Assembly: GCF_028993555.1 (NCBI RefSeq)
Contig: NZ_CP118611.1
Location: forward strand, 372,001 to 436,000
DNA length: 64,000 bases
Source of the DNA: Ensifer adhaerens
GTDB taxonomy: Bacteria; Pseudomonadota; Alphaproteobacteria; Rhizobiales; Rhizobiaceae
Direction: 5' to 3'
Shown here: positions 9,426 through 19,367 of the stretch, one piece after another
How the letters are laid out: each line of letters opens with the position of its first letter
Numbering within the stretch: the first letter of the stretch is position 1
Made by a program: the position numbers and the translations under genes
Notes under the pieces: model-generated
Databases searched by the model: none
Told to the model about the DNA's origin: nothing
Seen by the model: the letters and a program-made list of their open reading frames with translations, nothing else

Positions 9426-10230
9426 GACGCTGCTCTATTCCGCGCTGATCCTGCTGTCGGCGCTGTTCATCGCGCCGTTCTACTGGACCTTCATGACGGC
9501 GATCAAAAGCTCGGCCGAGCTTTACCAGTTCCCGCCGGTCTTCTGGCCGTCGGAATGGCACTGGGAGAATTTCGCCGCCGCCTGGAACAAGCAGCCCTTC
9601 GGCACCTACCTCACCAACTCGCTGATCGTGGTGGTGCTGTCGACCATCGGCCAGCTGATTTCCTCGTCGCTGGTCGCCTATGGCTTCGCCCGCTTCCGCT
9701 TCCCCGGCCGCGACCCGCTGTTCATTCTGCTGCTCGCCACCATGATGATCCCGTGGGACGTGAAGATGATCCCGCTTTATATGGAGTTCAACCTGCTCGG
9801 CTGGATCAACACGCTGAAGCCGTTGATCGTGCCTGCCTATTTCGCCGACGCCTTCTTCGTCTTCCTGCTGCGCCAGTACATCATGACCGTGCCGATGGAG
9901 ATCGACGAAGCCGCGCGCATGGACGGCGCCAATGCCTTCGACATCTACTGGCGCATCCACCTGCCGCTGATGATGCCGGCGCTGGTGCTGGTCGGTACCT
10001 TCCACTTCATGAACGCCTGGAACGACTACCTCGGCCCGTTGATCTTCCTCAACGACCAGTCGAAGTACACGCTGACGCTCGGCCTCTCGATGTTCAAGGG
10101 ATTGCATGAGGTAGACGTGACCTCGATCGCCGCGATCACCGTCATCCTCTGCCTGCCGCCGCTCGCACTCTTCTTCGTCGCCCAGCGCTACATCATGGAT
10201 GGCGCGGTCGGCTCGTCGGTGAAGGGATAA
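9418..10230 (+). CDS. sugar ABC transporter permease (MalG/UgpE type)
   Basis: Second channel half, 270 residues from ATG 9418. MalG-type hallmarks are the FWTFMTAIKSSAELY region after the first helix and the EAA loop EIDEAARMDGANAFDIYWRIHLPLMMPAL. Earlier in-frame ATGs exist at 9403 and 9406, but GGAGA at 9408-9412 is correctly placed only for 9418. The gene overlaps the end of its partner by a few bases and is followed after four bases by the glycoside hydrolase gene, so uptake and breakdown are made together. Confidence 0.92.
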   Translation: MRKTLLYSALILLSALFIAPFYWTFMTAIKSSAELYQFPPVFWPSEWHWENFAAAWNKQPFGTYLTNSLIVVVLSTIGQLISSSLVAYGFARFRFPGRDPLFILLLATMMIPWDVKMIPLYMEFNLLGWINTLKPLIVPAYFADAFFVFLLRQYIMTVPMEIDEAARMDGANAFDIYWRIHLPLMMPALVLVGTFHFMNAWNDYLGPLIFLNDQSKYTLTLGLSMFKGLHEVDVTSIAAITVILCLPPLALFFVAQRYIMDGAVGSSVKG

Positions 10231-10234
10231 CGGC

Positions 10235-11938
10235 ATGCTGTTCGATATCGATACCGTGCCCTTCAGCCGCAGGGGTCGCTTCCTGACGCTCTCGATGATG
10301 CGGGTGCCGGGCCGCGACGGCGAGCGGGCGCTCTATCTCCGCCACGTTGCCGGCGGCGACGAGCGGCCGTCGCTTGGCCGCCTCTGCCGCGTCGAGTTTT
10401 TCGATGCTGAGGGCGCGAGCGTGACGCCTGTGCTCGTGCTTTCCCCGGAACGGCTCGACGCCCGCATCGGTGAGGGTGACGTGACCTTCGTCATCGGCGA
10501 AGGGGAGCGGCTGCACGTATCCGGCAATCGGGCCGGCGTGCGCTTCCATCTCGAGGGCTCGCGTTACGACTATGTCTACCGCACGCCGACCGGCGAGGAT
10601 TGCCTCGTCGCGGCGGTCGAGAACGTCAAGTTCATCCCGCGTGCGCTCTCCGGCGACCTGAAGGTCACTGGCGCGTGGCAGCGCGATCACTCAGAGGACG
10701 TGTCCTTCGCTTTCTCGGGTGCCGGTGCCTTCGAGGGCAATGTCGATTTCTTCCGCACCGTGCCGCCTGTTGACCGTCCCGGTTGCTTCGCCGAAGCGCT
10801 TTCGGGTGCGGCGGCCGAATTCGCCGAATGGCACGCACGTGTTCCGAAGGGCGTGGAACGCCAGGACGAGGCGCATCGTCTCGCAAGCTACCTGCTCTGG
10901 GCGAATGGCGTACCCGCCGGTGGTGCGCTGACGCGGCCGGCGATCTACATGTCCAAGAACCACATGATCAACATCTGGAGCTGGGACAACGCCTTTTCCG
11001 CCCTCGGCGTTGCGGCCTTCGACCCGGATCTCGCCTTCGACCAGTTCGCAGCGATCTTCGACCATCAGGACGCCTCCGGTCTGCTGCCGGATTACATCAA
11101 CGACCGCGACGTGCTCTTCGCCTTCACCAAGCCGCCGGTGCATGGCTGGGCCGTGTCGCTGATCGCGGCGGCCGATCCGGGCTTCCTGACTGCCGAGCGC
11201 AAGTCCTACCTGCGCGACGCAATCGGTCGCCAGGTCGACTACTGGCTGACCTACGGCCGTAAGGATGCGGCGAGCCTGCCGTCCTACTTCCACGGCAACG
11301 ACAGCGGCTGGGACAACGCCACCTTCTTTGCCGAGGGCGGCCCGGTGATTTCGCCGGATCTGCCGGTCTTCCTGATCCTTGCCTGCGAGGTCCTTGCCGA
11401 TCTTCTGGAAGATGACGCGGACCGCCAGGCGATGTGGCGGCAGAAAGCTGACGACCTGCAGGTTCTGCTGTTCGAACGGCTGTGGACCGGCGAAACCTTC
11501 GGTGCGCGGCTCGCCGCGGATCCGGAACGGATACTGCCGGGCGACAACCTCATCCAGTTCATGCCGCTGCTGCTTGGCGCGCGGCTGACGACGGAGATGC
11601 GCGAGAAGCTCATGGCGCGGCTTGTTGACGGCGGTTTCATCACCGAATGGGGTCCGGCGACCGAAAGCCCGAAAAGTTCCTTCTATGAGGACGACGGCTA
11701 CTGGCGCGGGCCGATCTGGGCGCCGACGACGATGCTCATCTGGGACGGTCTTCGCCGGCAAGGGCAGATTGAACTGGCCCATGAGGTCGCGGAAAAGTTC
11801 TGTTCACTTGCCAGCAAAAGCGGTATGGCCGAAAACTTCGATGCGCGCTCGGGGAGGGGCCTTCGCGATCGGGCATTCGCCTGGACATCCGCAGTCTATC
11901 TTCAGCTGGCGGCATCGCTCAGCGACGACAACCCGTGA
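10235..11938 (+). CDS. cytoplasmic glycoside hydrolase, toroid-fold GH63/GH15-like (MGH1-type)
   Basis: Protein of 567 residues without signal peptide. From about residue 220 it follows the alpha/alpha toroid pattern of GH63/trehalase-like enzymes: NIWSWDNAFSALG, then HGWAVS, then GNDSGWDNATFF, whose Asp is the likely acid catalyst, and near the end EDDGYWRGPIWAPTTMLIW. The N-terminal 200 residues form a separate beta-rich domain. It probably hydrolyses an imported oligosaccharide in the cytoplasm, most likely at alpha linkages in view of the family. It is the fifth gene of the LacI-controlled operon. The exact linkage is unknown; annotation as amylo-alpha-1,6-glucosidase would also be reasonable but is not proven. 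Confidence 0.8.
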   Translation: MLFDIDTVPFSRRGRFLTLSMMRVPGRDGERALYLRHVAGGDERPSLGRLCRVEFFDAEGASVTPVLVLSPERLDARIGEGDVTFVIGEGERLHVSGNRAGVRFHLEGSRYDYVYRTPTGEDCLVAAVENVKFIPRALSGDLKVTGAWQRDHSEDVSFAFSGAGAFEGNVDFFRTVPPVDRPGCFAEALSGAAAEFAEWHARVPKGVERQDEAHRLASYLLWANGVPAGGALTRPAIYMSKNHMINIWSWDNAFSALGVAAFDPDLAFDQFAAIFDHQDASGLLPDYINDRDVLFAFTKPPVHGWAVSLIAAADPGFLTAERKSYLRDAIGRQVDYWLTYGRKDAASLPSYFHGNDSGWDNATFFAEGGPVISPDLPVFLILACEVLADLLEDDADRQAMWRQKADDLQVLLFERLWTGETFGARLAADPERILPGDNLIQFMPLLLGARLTTEMREKLMARLVDGGFITEWGPATESPKSSFYEDDGYWRGPIWAPTTMLIWDGLRRQGQIELAHEVAEKFCSLASKSGMAENFDARSGRGLRDRAFAWTSAVYLQLAASLSDDNP

Positions 11939-11952
11939 CGAGTTGAGACGCC

Positions 11953-12987
11953 ATGCAGAGACCGACGATCAAGACCATCGCGCAGGAGACGGGGCTTTCC
12001 ATCGCCACCGTGTCCAAGGCCCTGAAGCACTCGCCTCAGGTGCGCCCGGAAACGCGCGCGATCGTGATCGAGGCGGCCGAACGGGTCGGCTATGAACTCA
12101 ACATGCACGGCGTGCAGTTGCGCACAGGCAAGACCTACCAGGTCGCCGCCATCATGACCGCGCCGGGTCCGAAGCAGAACGAATGGGAAGGCGTCGAATA
12201 CGCCCAACTCTTGAGCGGCATTTCCTGGGCGCTGGAAGACAGTCCCTACCGCGTGTCGCTCTATGCTGTGCGGAATTTCGAGGAAAGCCAGGCGGTCATC
12301 AAGCAGATCGTGTCGCTGAAGAAGGCCGACGGCATCATCATCTCGGGCACACGTGCCGACGATCCGCGCATCCGCACGATGCAGGCGGCGGATTTTCCCT
12401 TCGTCACCTACGGCACCAGCATCCACAATGCACCGCATGCCTATGTCGATGCCGACAATGAACAGATGATCCGTGTGTCGATGGCGCGCCTGGTCGAGCG
12501 CGGTCATCGCCGTATCGCGCTGCTCAACCCACTCTCGGACTTGAGTTACGGCATCACCCGGCTCGAAGCCTACAGACATGCGCTTGAGGTGGCAGGCCTT
12601 CCCTATGACCCGGCGCTCGTCGCCCACGGCCGGCTGACGCCCGCCTTCGGCCGCGAGAACGTGCTGACCATGTCGGAGCTCAGCAATGCCCCGACCGCCT
12701 ACATCTGCGCCAACGAAGCCTCGGCGCTCGGCGCCTTCTCAGGCTTTCACGAACGCGGGCTGGTGCACGGGCGCGACGCAGTCATCAACGCCACCGACGA
12801 TCTCAACGTCAGCCAGTATTTCGCACCGCCGATCACCACCTACTACCTGCCGATCAGCGAACCGAGCAGCCTGCTCGGCGCCTATATCCTGAGGCGCATG
12901 GAGGGCGAGCCGCCGGAGGCGCTGCAGACGCTCCTGATGCCGAACCTGATCGAGCGCTGCGACGACCGCTTGAACCCGAACCGTTGA
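11953..12987 (+). CDS. LacI-family transcriptional repressor of the sugar operon
   Basis: 344 residues. The N-terminal helix-turn-helix TIKTIAQETGLSIATVSKALKHSPQVRPETR with the hinge region after it is classic LacI/GalR, and residues about 65-335 form the periplasmic-binding-protein-like sensor domain. It is the last gene of the operon, 14 bases after the hydrolase gene. Two sites with the AAACGTTT core, one before the operon and one before the GH42 gene 38 bases downstream of this stop, are its probable operators. The inducer is presumably a sugar released by the system. Confidence 0.93.
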   Translation: MQRPTIKTIAQETGLSIATVSKALKHSPQVRPETRAIVIEAAERVGYELNMHGVQLRTGKTYQVAAIMTAPGPKQNEWEGVEYAQLLSGISWALEDSPYRVSLYAVRNFEESQAVIKQIVSLKKADGIIISGTRADDPRIRTMQAADFPFVTYGTSIHNAPHAYVDADNEQMIRVSMARLVERGHRRIALLNPLSDLSYGITRLEAYRHALEVAGLPYDPALVAHGRLTPAFGRENVLTMSELSNAPTAYICANEASALGAFSGFHERGLVHGRDAVINATDDLNVSQYFAPPITTYYLPISEPSSLLGAYILRRMEGEPPEALQTLLMPNLIERCDDRLNPNR

Positions 12988-13024
12988 CGAATAGGCCGCC
13001 CTTGCGGGCGCCCACTCATGCCTG

Positions 13025-13044
13025 GGATATAAACGTTTATATCC
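13025..13044 (+). promoter_or_regulatory. LacI-type operator before the beta-galactosidase gene
   Basis: GGATATAAACGTTTATATCC is a perfect 20-base palindrome with the same AAACGTTT core as the paired site at 5960-5996. It lies in the gap after the LacI gene and before the GH42 gene, so the GH42 gene probably has its own repressed promoter in addition to any readthrough. Confidence 0.8.
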
Positions 13045-13111
13045 TTGGTGGCGCAGACAAAACCCGAGGCCGGACCCAACCGGCCGAATGACATGACGAA
13101 GGACCGGACCC

Positions 13112-15124
13112 GTGCACATGCCCATGACCAGAACGAACCGCTTCAACGCCAAAGAACAGCAGACCGACATGCTGGAGCTCGGCGTCTGCTACTATCCGGA
13201 GCAGTGGCCGCGTGCGAAATGGGAAGAGGATGCGCGCCGCATGGTCGAGCTCGGCCTTGCCTGGGTGCGCATCGGCGAATTCGCCTGGGCGAAGATCGAG
13301 CCCCGTCCGGGCGAGTTCCATTGGGAATGGTTGGACGAGGCCATCGAAGTGCTCGGCAACGCCGGCCTCAAGGTAATTCTCGGAACTCCGACCGCCGCAC
13401 CGCCGAAATGGCTGATCGATCGCCACCCGGACATCCTTCCCGTCGACGTCAACGGCGTGGTGCGCAAGTTCGGCGCCCGTCGCCACTACTGCTTCTCCAG
13501 CCGCCGCTACCGCATCGAGGCGGCGCGGATCTCCGAAGCCATGGCCGAGCGCTACGGCAAGAACATCTTCGTGCATGCCTGGCAGACCGACAACGAATAC
13601 GGCGACCACGACACGATCTACAGCTATTCCGACGAAGCGATGCGCGCCTTCCGTGAATGGCTGGCTGCGCGTTACGGCACCATCGAGGAACTGAACCGAG
13701 CTTGGGGCACAGCCTTCTGGGCGATGAACTACCTGACATTCGACGAAATTGAGCTTCCGAACAACCTCGTCGAAGAGCCGAGCCCGACCCATATCGTCGA
13801 CTACATCCGCTTCTCCTCCGATCAGGTGAAGAGCTTCAACAAGGCGCAGGTCGACATCATCCGCAAGCACTCGCCGGGCCGACCGGTGACGCACAACTTC
13901 ATGTCGCAGAACACCGACTTCGACCATTACAAGGTCGGCGAGGACATCGATATCGCCTCCTGGGATGTCTATCCGATGGGCGGCCTGCTCAACGGTCGTC
14001 TTTCAGCGGAAGACAAGGGGCGCTATCTGCGCGTCGGCGATCCTGACCAGCCGGCCTTCAACCACGATCTTTACCGCGCCGTCGGCAACGGCCGCGTCTG
14101 GGTGATGGAGCAGCAGCCGGGCCCTGTGAACTGGGCCTCGCACAACCAGTCGCCGGCCGACGGCATGGTCCGGCTGTGGACCTGGCTTGCCTATGCGCAT
14201 GGCGTCGACATGGTCTCCTATTTCCGCTGGCGCCAGGTGCCGTTTGCGCAGGAGCAGTTCCACGCGGGCCTGCTGTTGCCGAACAGCGAAGCGGACCAGG
14301 GCTATCTTGAGGTCGCTCAGGTGGCCGAGGAAATGAAGCGGTTGCCGAAGGGCGAACGTCGCGAAAAGGCCAAGGTGGCGCTTCTACTGGACTACAATTC
14401 GCGTTGGGCGACCCGGGCGCTGCCGCAGGGTCGCACCTATCTGGCCTCGCAGATCGCGCTCGACTGGTATGCGACCGTCGCCCGCGTTGGCGTCGACGTC
14501 GACATCATCGGCCAGCACTCGGACCTCGAGGGGTACCAGCTGGTGCTGGCGCCCGATCTCGTCATCCCGGATGCGGCCTTCGTCGAAAAGCTCGCCGCTT
14601 CCGGCGCCAAGGTGCTCTTCGGACCGCGCAGCGGCAGCAAGACCGAGGACATGCACATTCCCGAGGGGCTGCCGCCGGGTCCGCTCGCCTCGCTGATCGA
14701 TATCAGTGTCGCCCGCGTCGAATCGCTGCCGGAATTCCACGCCGAAAGCGTGCTCTACGGCAACGAGACCTATCCGGCTGGTGTCTGGCGCGAGACCGTC
14801 AGAACCAATGAAACGGTACTCGCGACCTTCGAGGGCGACTATCGCAACGGCGCGCCGGCGCTCGTCGGCAACGACAAGGCGCGCTATCTCGCAACCGCTG
14901 CCGGGGGCGACTTCCTCGGCAAGGTGATCGGCGATGCGCTCGGCTGGGCCTCGGTCGAGGCGCTGGCGGATCTTGGTGATCTCCGCATCACCCGCCGCGG
15001 CAAGCTCTCCTTCGCCTTCAACTACGGCAAGACCGCCGTCGATGTTCCCGCACCTGCTGGCGCGACCTTCCATGTCGGCGGCCGCAAGCTCGGCCCGGTC
15101 GATGTCGCGATCTGGTCGGAGTGA
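13112..15124 (+). CDS. beta-galactosidase, glycoside hydrolase family 42
   Basis: 670-residue retaining glycosidase with the GH42 layout: catalytic barrel opening with LGVCYYPEQWP and WVRIGEFAWAKIEPRPGEFHW, acid/base Glu in WQTDNEYGDHDT, nucleophile Glu in WVMEQQPGPVNWA, followed by the trimerisation domain and a small C-terminal beta domain. No signal peptide is seen, so it acts on sugars after import. The open frame begins at GTG 13112 with AAGGA eight bases upstream; ATG 13169 would start directly at the conserved MLELGVCYYPEQW and is equally possible. A LacI-type operator lies 68 bases upstream and a strong terminator follows. GH42 enzymes commonly attack galacto-oligosaccharides rather than lactose. 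Confidence 0.92.
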   Translation: MHMPMTRTNRFNAKEQQTDMLELGVCYYPEQWPRAKWEEDARRMVELGLAWVRIGEFAWAKIEPRPGEFHWEWLDEAIEVLGNAGLKVILGTPTAAPPKWLIDRHPDILPVDVNGVVRKFGARRHYCFSSRRYRIEAARISEAMAERYGKNIFVHAWQTDNEYGDHDTIYSYSDEAMRAFREWLAARYGTIEELNRAWGTAFWAMNYLTFDEIELPNNLVEEPSPTHIVDYIRFSSDQVKSFNKAQVDIIRKHSPGRPVTHNFMSQNTDFDHYKVGEDIDIASWDVYPMGGLLNGRLSAEDKGRYLRVGDPDQPAFNHDLYRAVGNGRVWVMEQQPGPVNWASHNQSPADGMVRLWTWLAYAHGVDMVSYFRWRQVPFAQEQFHAGLLLPNSEADQGYLEVAQVAEEMKRLPKGERREKAKVALLLDYNSRWATRALPQGRTYLASQIALDWYATVARVGVDVDIIGQHSDLEGYQLVLAPDLVIPDAAFVEKLAASGAKVLFGPRSGSKTEDMHIPEGLPPGPLASLIDISVARVESLPEFHAESVLYGNETYPAGVWRETVRTNETVLATFEGDYRNGAPALVGNDKARYLATAAGGDFLGKVIGDALGWASVEALADLGDLRITRRGKLSFAFNYGKTAVDVPAPAGATFHVGGRKLGPVDVAIWSE

Positions 15125-15164
15125 CGGGAAAGCGGACGAAACATCCGCGTCGGTGTTCCTTAAA

Positions 15165-15201
15165 GCAAAAAGCCCGGCCTCTTGGAGGCCGGGCTTTTTG
15201 C
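15165..15201. terminator. bidirectional terminator between the GH42 gene and pcaF
   Basis: A 17-base-pair perfect stem (15165-15181 with 15185-15201, GC-rich core flanked by AAAAA and TTTTT) closes on a TTG loop. It serves the convergent GH42 (plus) and pcaF (minus) transcripts. Confidence 0.93.
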
Positions 15202-15222
15202 ATTCGGATGCGTTCGGGCAGA

Positions 15223-16427
<1,205 letters not shown>

Positions 16428-16428
<1 letters not shown>

Positions 16429-17210
16429 TACGCAGCCTCCTTGTCGCCCTGATGCGCCTTCTTGGTGCGGGCATTGATGTCGCGAAGGGTGTTGAGCTCA
16501 AGCTCCGTCGGAGCAGGCGTCTCGATCACTTCACCGGCGAACCGGATCGCCCAGCCGCAGTTCTCGACGATCTGCTCGCGGGTCACGCCCGGATGGATCG
16601 AAACGACGGTCAGCTCCTTGGTCCCAGGATCCGGTTCCAGGATGCAGAGATCGGTGATGACGCGGGTCGGTCCCTTGGTCTTCATGCCGAGCCGCTCGCG
16701 GTGGTCACCGCCTTCGCCATGGCCCATCGAGGTGATGAAGGGCAGTTTTTCGACGAAGCCGCGCTTCGACAGCGCCATGGTGATGAAGATGCGGCCGCAA
16801 TTGGAGGCGATCTCCGGCGCGCCACCACCGCCCGGCAGGCGGACCTTCGGGTGGTCGTAGGGGCCGACGACTGTCGTGTTGAGGTTGGCGAACCTGTCGA
16901 TCTGGGCGCCGCCGAGAAAGCCGGTGGTGATGCGTCCGCCCTGCAGCCAGTAGCGGAACATCTCCGGCACGGAGACGGTGAAGAGGGCGGTGTCGCAGAG
17001 TTCGCCGTCGCCGATCGAGAGCGGCAGCACGTCCGGCTTGGTTCCTACCGTACCGCTTTCGTAGATCAGGGTAATGTCTGGCGCATGGGTCAGCCGCGCG
17101 ACGTTGCAGGCGGCCGAAGGCGCGCCGATGCCGACGAAGCACACGTCGTCGTTTGAGAGCTCGCGCGCGGCGGCGATGGTCATCATTTCGGTGGGGGTGA
17201 AGTCGCTCAT
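16428..17210 (-). CDS. pcaJ: 3-oxoadipate CoA-transferase, beta subunit
   Basis: 260 residues of the class I CoA-transferase beta-subunit family, with the GIGAPSAACNVAR loop and the catalytic-site region around ITLIYESGTVG that supplies the glutamate forming the CoA thioester. With PcaI it moves CoA from succinyl-CoA to 3-oxoadipate. It lies ten bases after pcaI and its last base is shared with the pcaF start. This longer, PcaJ-like version resembles the subunits of actinobacterial and rhizobial enzymes. Confidence 0.93.
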
Positions 17211-17220
17211 CCTATCCTCC

Positions 17221-18081
17221 TCAGGCGGCTTTTACCGCTGGTTTGCCGGCGTGCTTGGCGAAATCGTCCGGCTTTGCGTCGAGCACGTTCTGCTTGATCC
17301 AGGCGGTGAAGCTGTCGCGGTCTCGGGCAATCTCGTCCCAGCCGATGTAGAAGGCGTTGGAGCGCGGGTAGTAGCCGTGCGCATAGGATGGGAAGGCGCC
17401 GCCCGGAACGTGGGCAACCGCTGTGATTGCCCAACTCGGAAGCACGAGCGAATTCGGCGATGGCGGGTTCAGTTCGTCGACGATTTCTTCCACCGTGACG
17501 ATCGAGCGCCTGGCGGCAAGCACCGCTTCCTTCTGGACCCCGACGATGCCTTCGATCAGCACGTTGCCCTTCCTGTCGGCGCGTTGTGCGTGGATGATCG
17601 TCACGTCGGGGCGGATCGCCGGAACGGCAGCCAGCACTTCGCCGGTGAAGGGGCAGGTGACCGACTTGATGTTGGGGTTCACCTTCGGCAGGTCGGCGCC
17701 GATATAGCCGCGCAGCGTCGCAAACGGCAGGTTGGCAGCCCCCGCCTCATAGGCGTTGGCCATGGCCGCGTGTGAATGCTCTTCGATCTCGAGCGGTCGC
17801 GGCCACTGGTTTTCGACGGCATCGCGGAAGCGGTGCAGCGATCCGACGCCCGGATTGCCGCCCCAGGAGAACTTCATGCCACGGGCGGCACCCACTCCAA
17901 TCAGCTGGTCGTAGAGAATGTCGGGCGTCATGCGCACCAGATAGAGATCCTTGCGGCCCTGGCGGATCACTTCGTGACCGGCGGCATAGGGGATCAGGTG
18001 GGTGAAGCCTTCCATGGCGACGATGTCGCCATCCCTGACATTGTCGCCGACGGCCTCGGCGAGCGAAACGATCTTCGCCAT
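17221..18081 (-). CDS. pcaI: 3-oxoadipate CoA-transferase, alpha subunit
   Basis: 286 residues from the ATG whose complement is 18079-18081; the sequence upstream on the minus strand reads GAGAGGAAAC, a good ribosome site. The frame is open further upstream to 18225, but that would run into the pcaR operator and is not needed. The product starts MAKIVSLAEAVGDNVRDGD and has the alpha-subunit GG/FTH regions (MEGFTHLIPYAAG). It pairs with PcaJ. The operon reads away from pcaR, its presumed activator. Confidence 0.94.
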   Translation of the reverse strand: MAKIVSLAEAVGDNVRDGDIVAMEGFTHLIPYAAGHEVIRQGRKDLYLVRMTPDILYDQLIGVGAARGMKFSWGGNPGVGSLHRFRDAVENQWPRPLEIEEHSHAAMANAYEAGAANLPFATLRGYIGADLPKVNPNIKSVTCPFTGEVLAAVPAIRPDVTIIHAQRADRKGNVLIEGIVGVQKEAVLAARRSIVTVEEIVDELNPPSPNSLVLPSWAITAVAHVPGGAFPSYAHGYYPRSNAFYIGWDEIARDRDSFTAWIKQNVLDAKPDDFAKHAGKPAVKAA

Positions 18082-18187
18082 GTTTCCTCTCTTCGTCTGT
18101 TGTTTGTTGGCGCATGCGGTCCGTTTGGTGGGAGAGCCGCGGCCTTCTCGTGAGGCAGTAAGCGCCGAACGAACCGAGCGGTCAAAT

Positions 18188-18230
18188 ATTTTGTGCGATA
18201 TTTGACATTTGTTCATATATCGCACAAAAT
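18188..18230. promoter_or_regulatory. PcaR operator/divergent promoter, large inverted repeat
   Basis: ATTTTGTGCGATAT (18188-18201) and its exact reverse complement ATATCGCACAAAAT (18217-18230) are separated by 15 bases in the gap between pcaI and pcaR. IclR-type regulators of the PcaR/PobR group bind such inverted repeats. The right arm is 28 bases before the preferred pcaR start, so autorepression along with control of pcaIJF is likely. Confidence 0.8.
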
Positions 18231-18257
18231 TAGACTGTCATGTTTGGAGAGGCGACG

Positions 18258-19013
18258 ATGCGTGAGACCGATTTCGTCAGTGGATTTGCGCGGGGGCTGA
18301 CGGTGATTGAAGCCTTCGACGAAACGCGTCCGAAGCTGTCGATTGCCGAGGCATCGAAGATCACCGGTCTCGACCGGGCGACAGTGCGCCGGTCGCTGCT
18401 GACGCTCTCGGAGCTTGGCTATGCGGACTACGACGGCAAGTTCTTCGCGCTGACGCCCAAGATCCTGAGATTGGGCCACGCCTATCTCTCGGCAACGCCG
18501 CTGCCGACGATCATCCAGCCTTATCTCGATCAGCTTTCGGAACGTGCCGGCCAGAGTGCGTCGGCCTCGGTGCTGGATGGCACGGAGATCGTCTATATCG
18601 CCCGCGCCTCGCAGAAGCGGGTCATGTCGATCAACCTGACTACCGGCTCGCGGCTGCCGGCCTACTGCGCTTCGATGGGACGGGTGTGGCTGGCGGCGTT
18701 GCCGGAGCATGAGGCGCGCGAGATCCTTTCACGCTCGAACCTGAAGGCGAACACGCCCTATACGAAGACCGACCCGGACGAATTGGTTGCCGAATTCAAG
18801 CGGATACGCGACCAGGGCTACGCGCTGATCGATCAGGAGCTGGAGCTTGGCCTCTGCTCGATTGCTGTTCCGCTCGAAAACGATCGCGGCCGGATCGTCG
18901 CTGCGCTCAATATCGGCGCGCCCGCGGCCCACGTTCCAGCGGCGGAGATGGTCGAGCGCTATCTGCCGCTGCTGAAGGAAACACAAGGGGCGCTAAGGCT
19001 GGTGCTGAGGTAA
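18258..19013 (+). CDS. pcaR: IclR-family regulator of the beta-ketoadipate pathway
   Basis: 251 residues: N-terminal winged helix (FARGLTVIEAFDETRPKLSIAEASKITGLDRATVRRSL) and C-terminal IclR effector domain with the LTTGSRLPAYCASMGRVWLA segment typical of PcaR/PcaU/PobR proteins. These sense beta-ketoadipate or related acids. Start: GGAGAGG at 18245-18251 favours ATG 18258 over ATG 18240. It is divergent from pcaIJF across a perfect inverted repeat. The last 76 bases of the gene (18939-19014) recur at 25825-25900 with about 91 percent identity. Confidence 0.93.
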   Translation: MRETDFVSGFARGLTVIEAFDETRPKLSIAEASKITGLDRATVRRSLLTLSELGYADYDGKFFALTPKILRLGHAYLSATPLPTIIQPYLDQLSERAGQSASASVLDGTEIVYIARASQKRVMSINLTTGSRLPAYCASMGRVWLAALPEHEAREILSRSNLKANTPYTKTDPDELVAEFKRIRDQGYALIDQELELGLCSIAVPLENDRGRIVAALNIGAPAAHVPAAEMVERYLPLLKETQGALRLVLR

Positions 19014-19367
19014 CGGCTTTCTGCTTCGGCGCTTGATGTTTTGCTGTCACGTTGCAAGCACAGGTGCGGGTAGCGACCGAACGGCCTGAAACCGACCCAA
19101 AAATGGGCCGCGTGGTGATGCAGGTTGCGCTTGCATTTTTTTTGCCCACAAATGCAAGTGGTTCCGCGCGGGTGGGTGCTGGCGGCGAAAAACGCTGGCG
19201 GATGGAGGGGGACATCGCACCGCAAGAGCCAGATATTTTGTCAAATCTTGCCCAGCGCCGCCTCTCGGCGACTTCTGGGCGCTGCTGCCATTGTTACGAC
19301 CCGGATTTCCGGGAAACCCGAAATTTTACAGAGCAATTTCCTTTTCCCTGTTTCCATATTGATCGTC
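19014..19367. other. 354-base intergenic region with two hairpins, no gene
   Basis: No convincing coding frame is seen. Two inverted repeats stand out: CTTGCATTT (19130-19138) with AAATGCAAG (19150-19158), containing a T tract in the loop side, and GCCCAG (19250-19255) with CTGGGC (19275-19280), which encloses a second small stem. The first could end the pcaR transcript; the second may lie in the leader of the LytTR gene. Confidence 0.5.

Noticed and set aside
18082..18225. 48-residue N-terminal extension of pcaI
   Set aside because: It would cover the PcaR operator and lacks a ribosome site; the ATG at 18081 has a good one.
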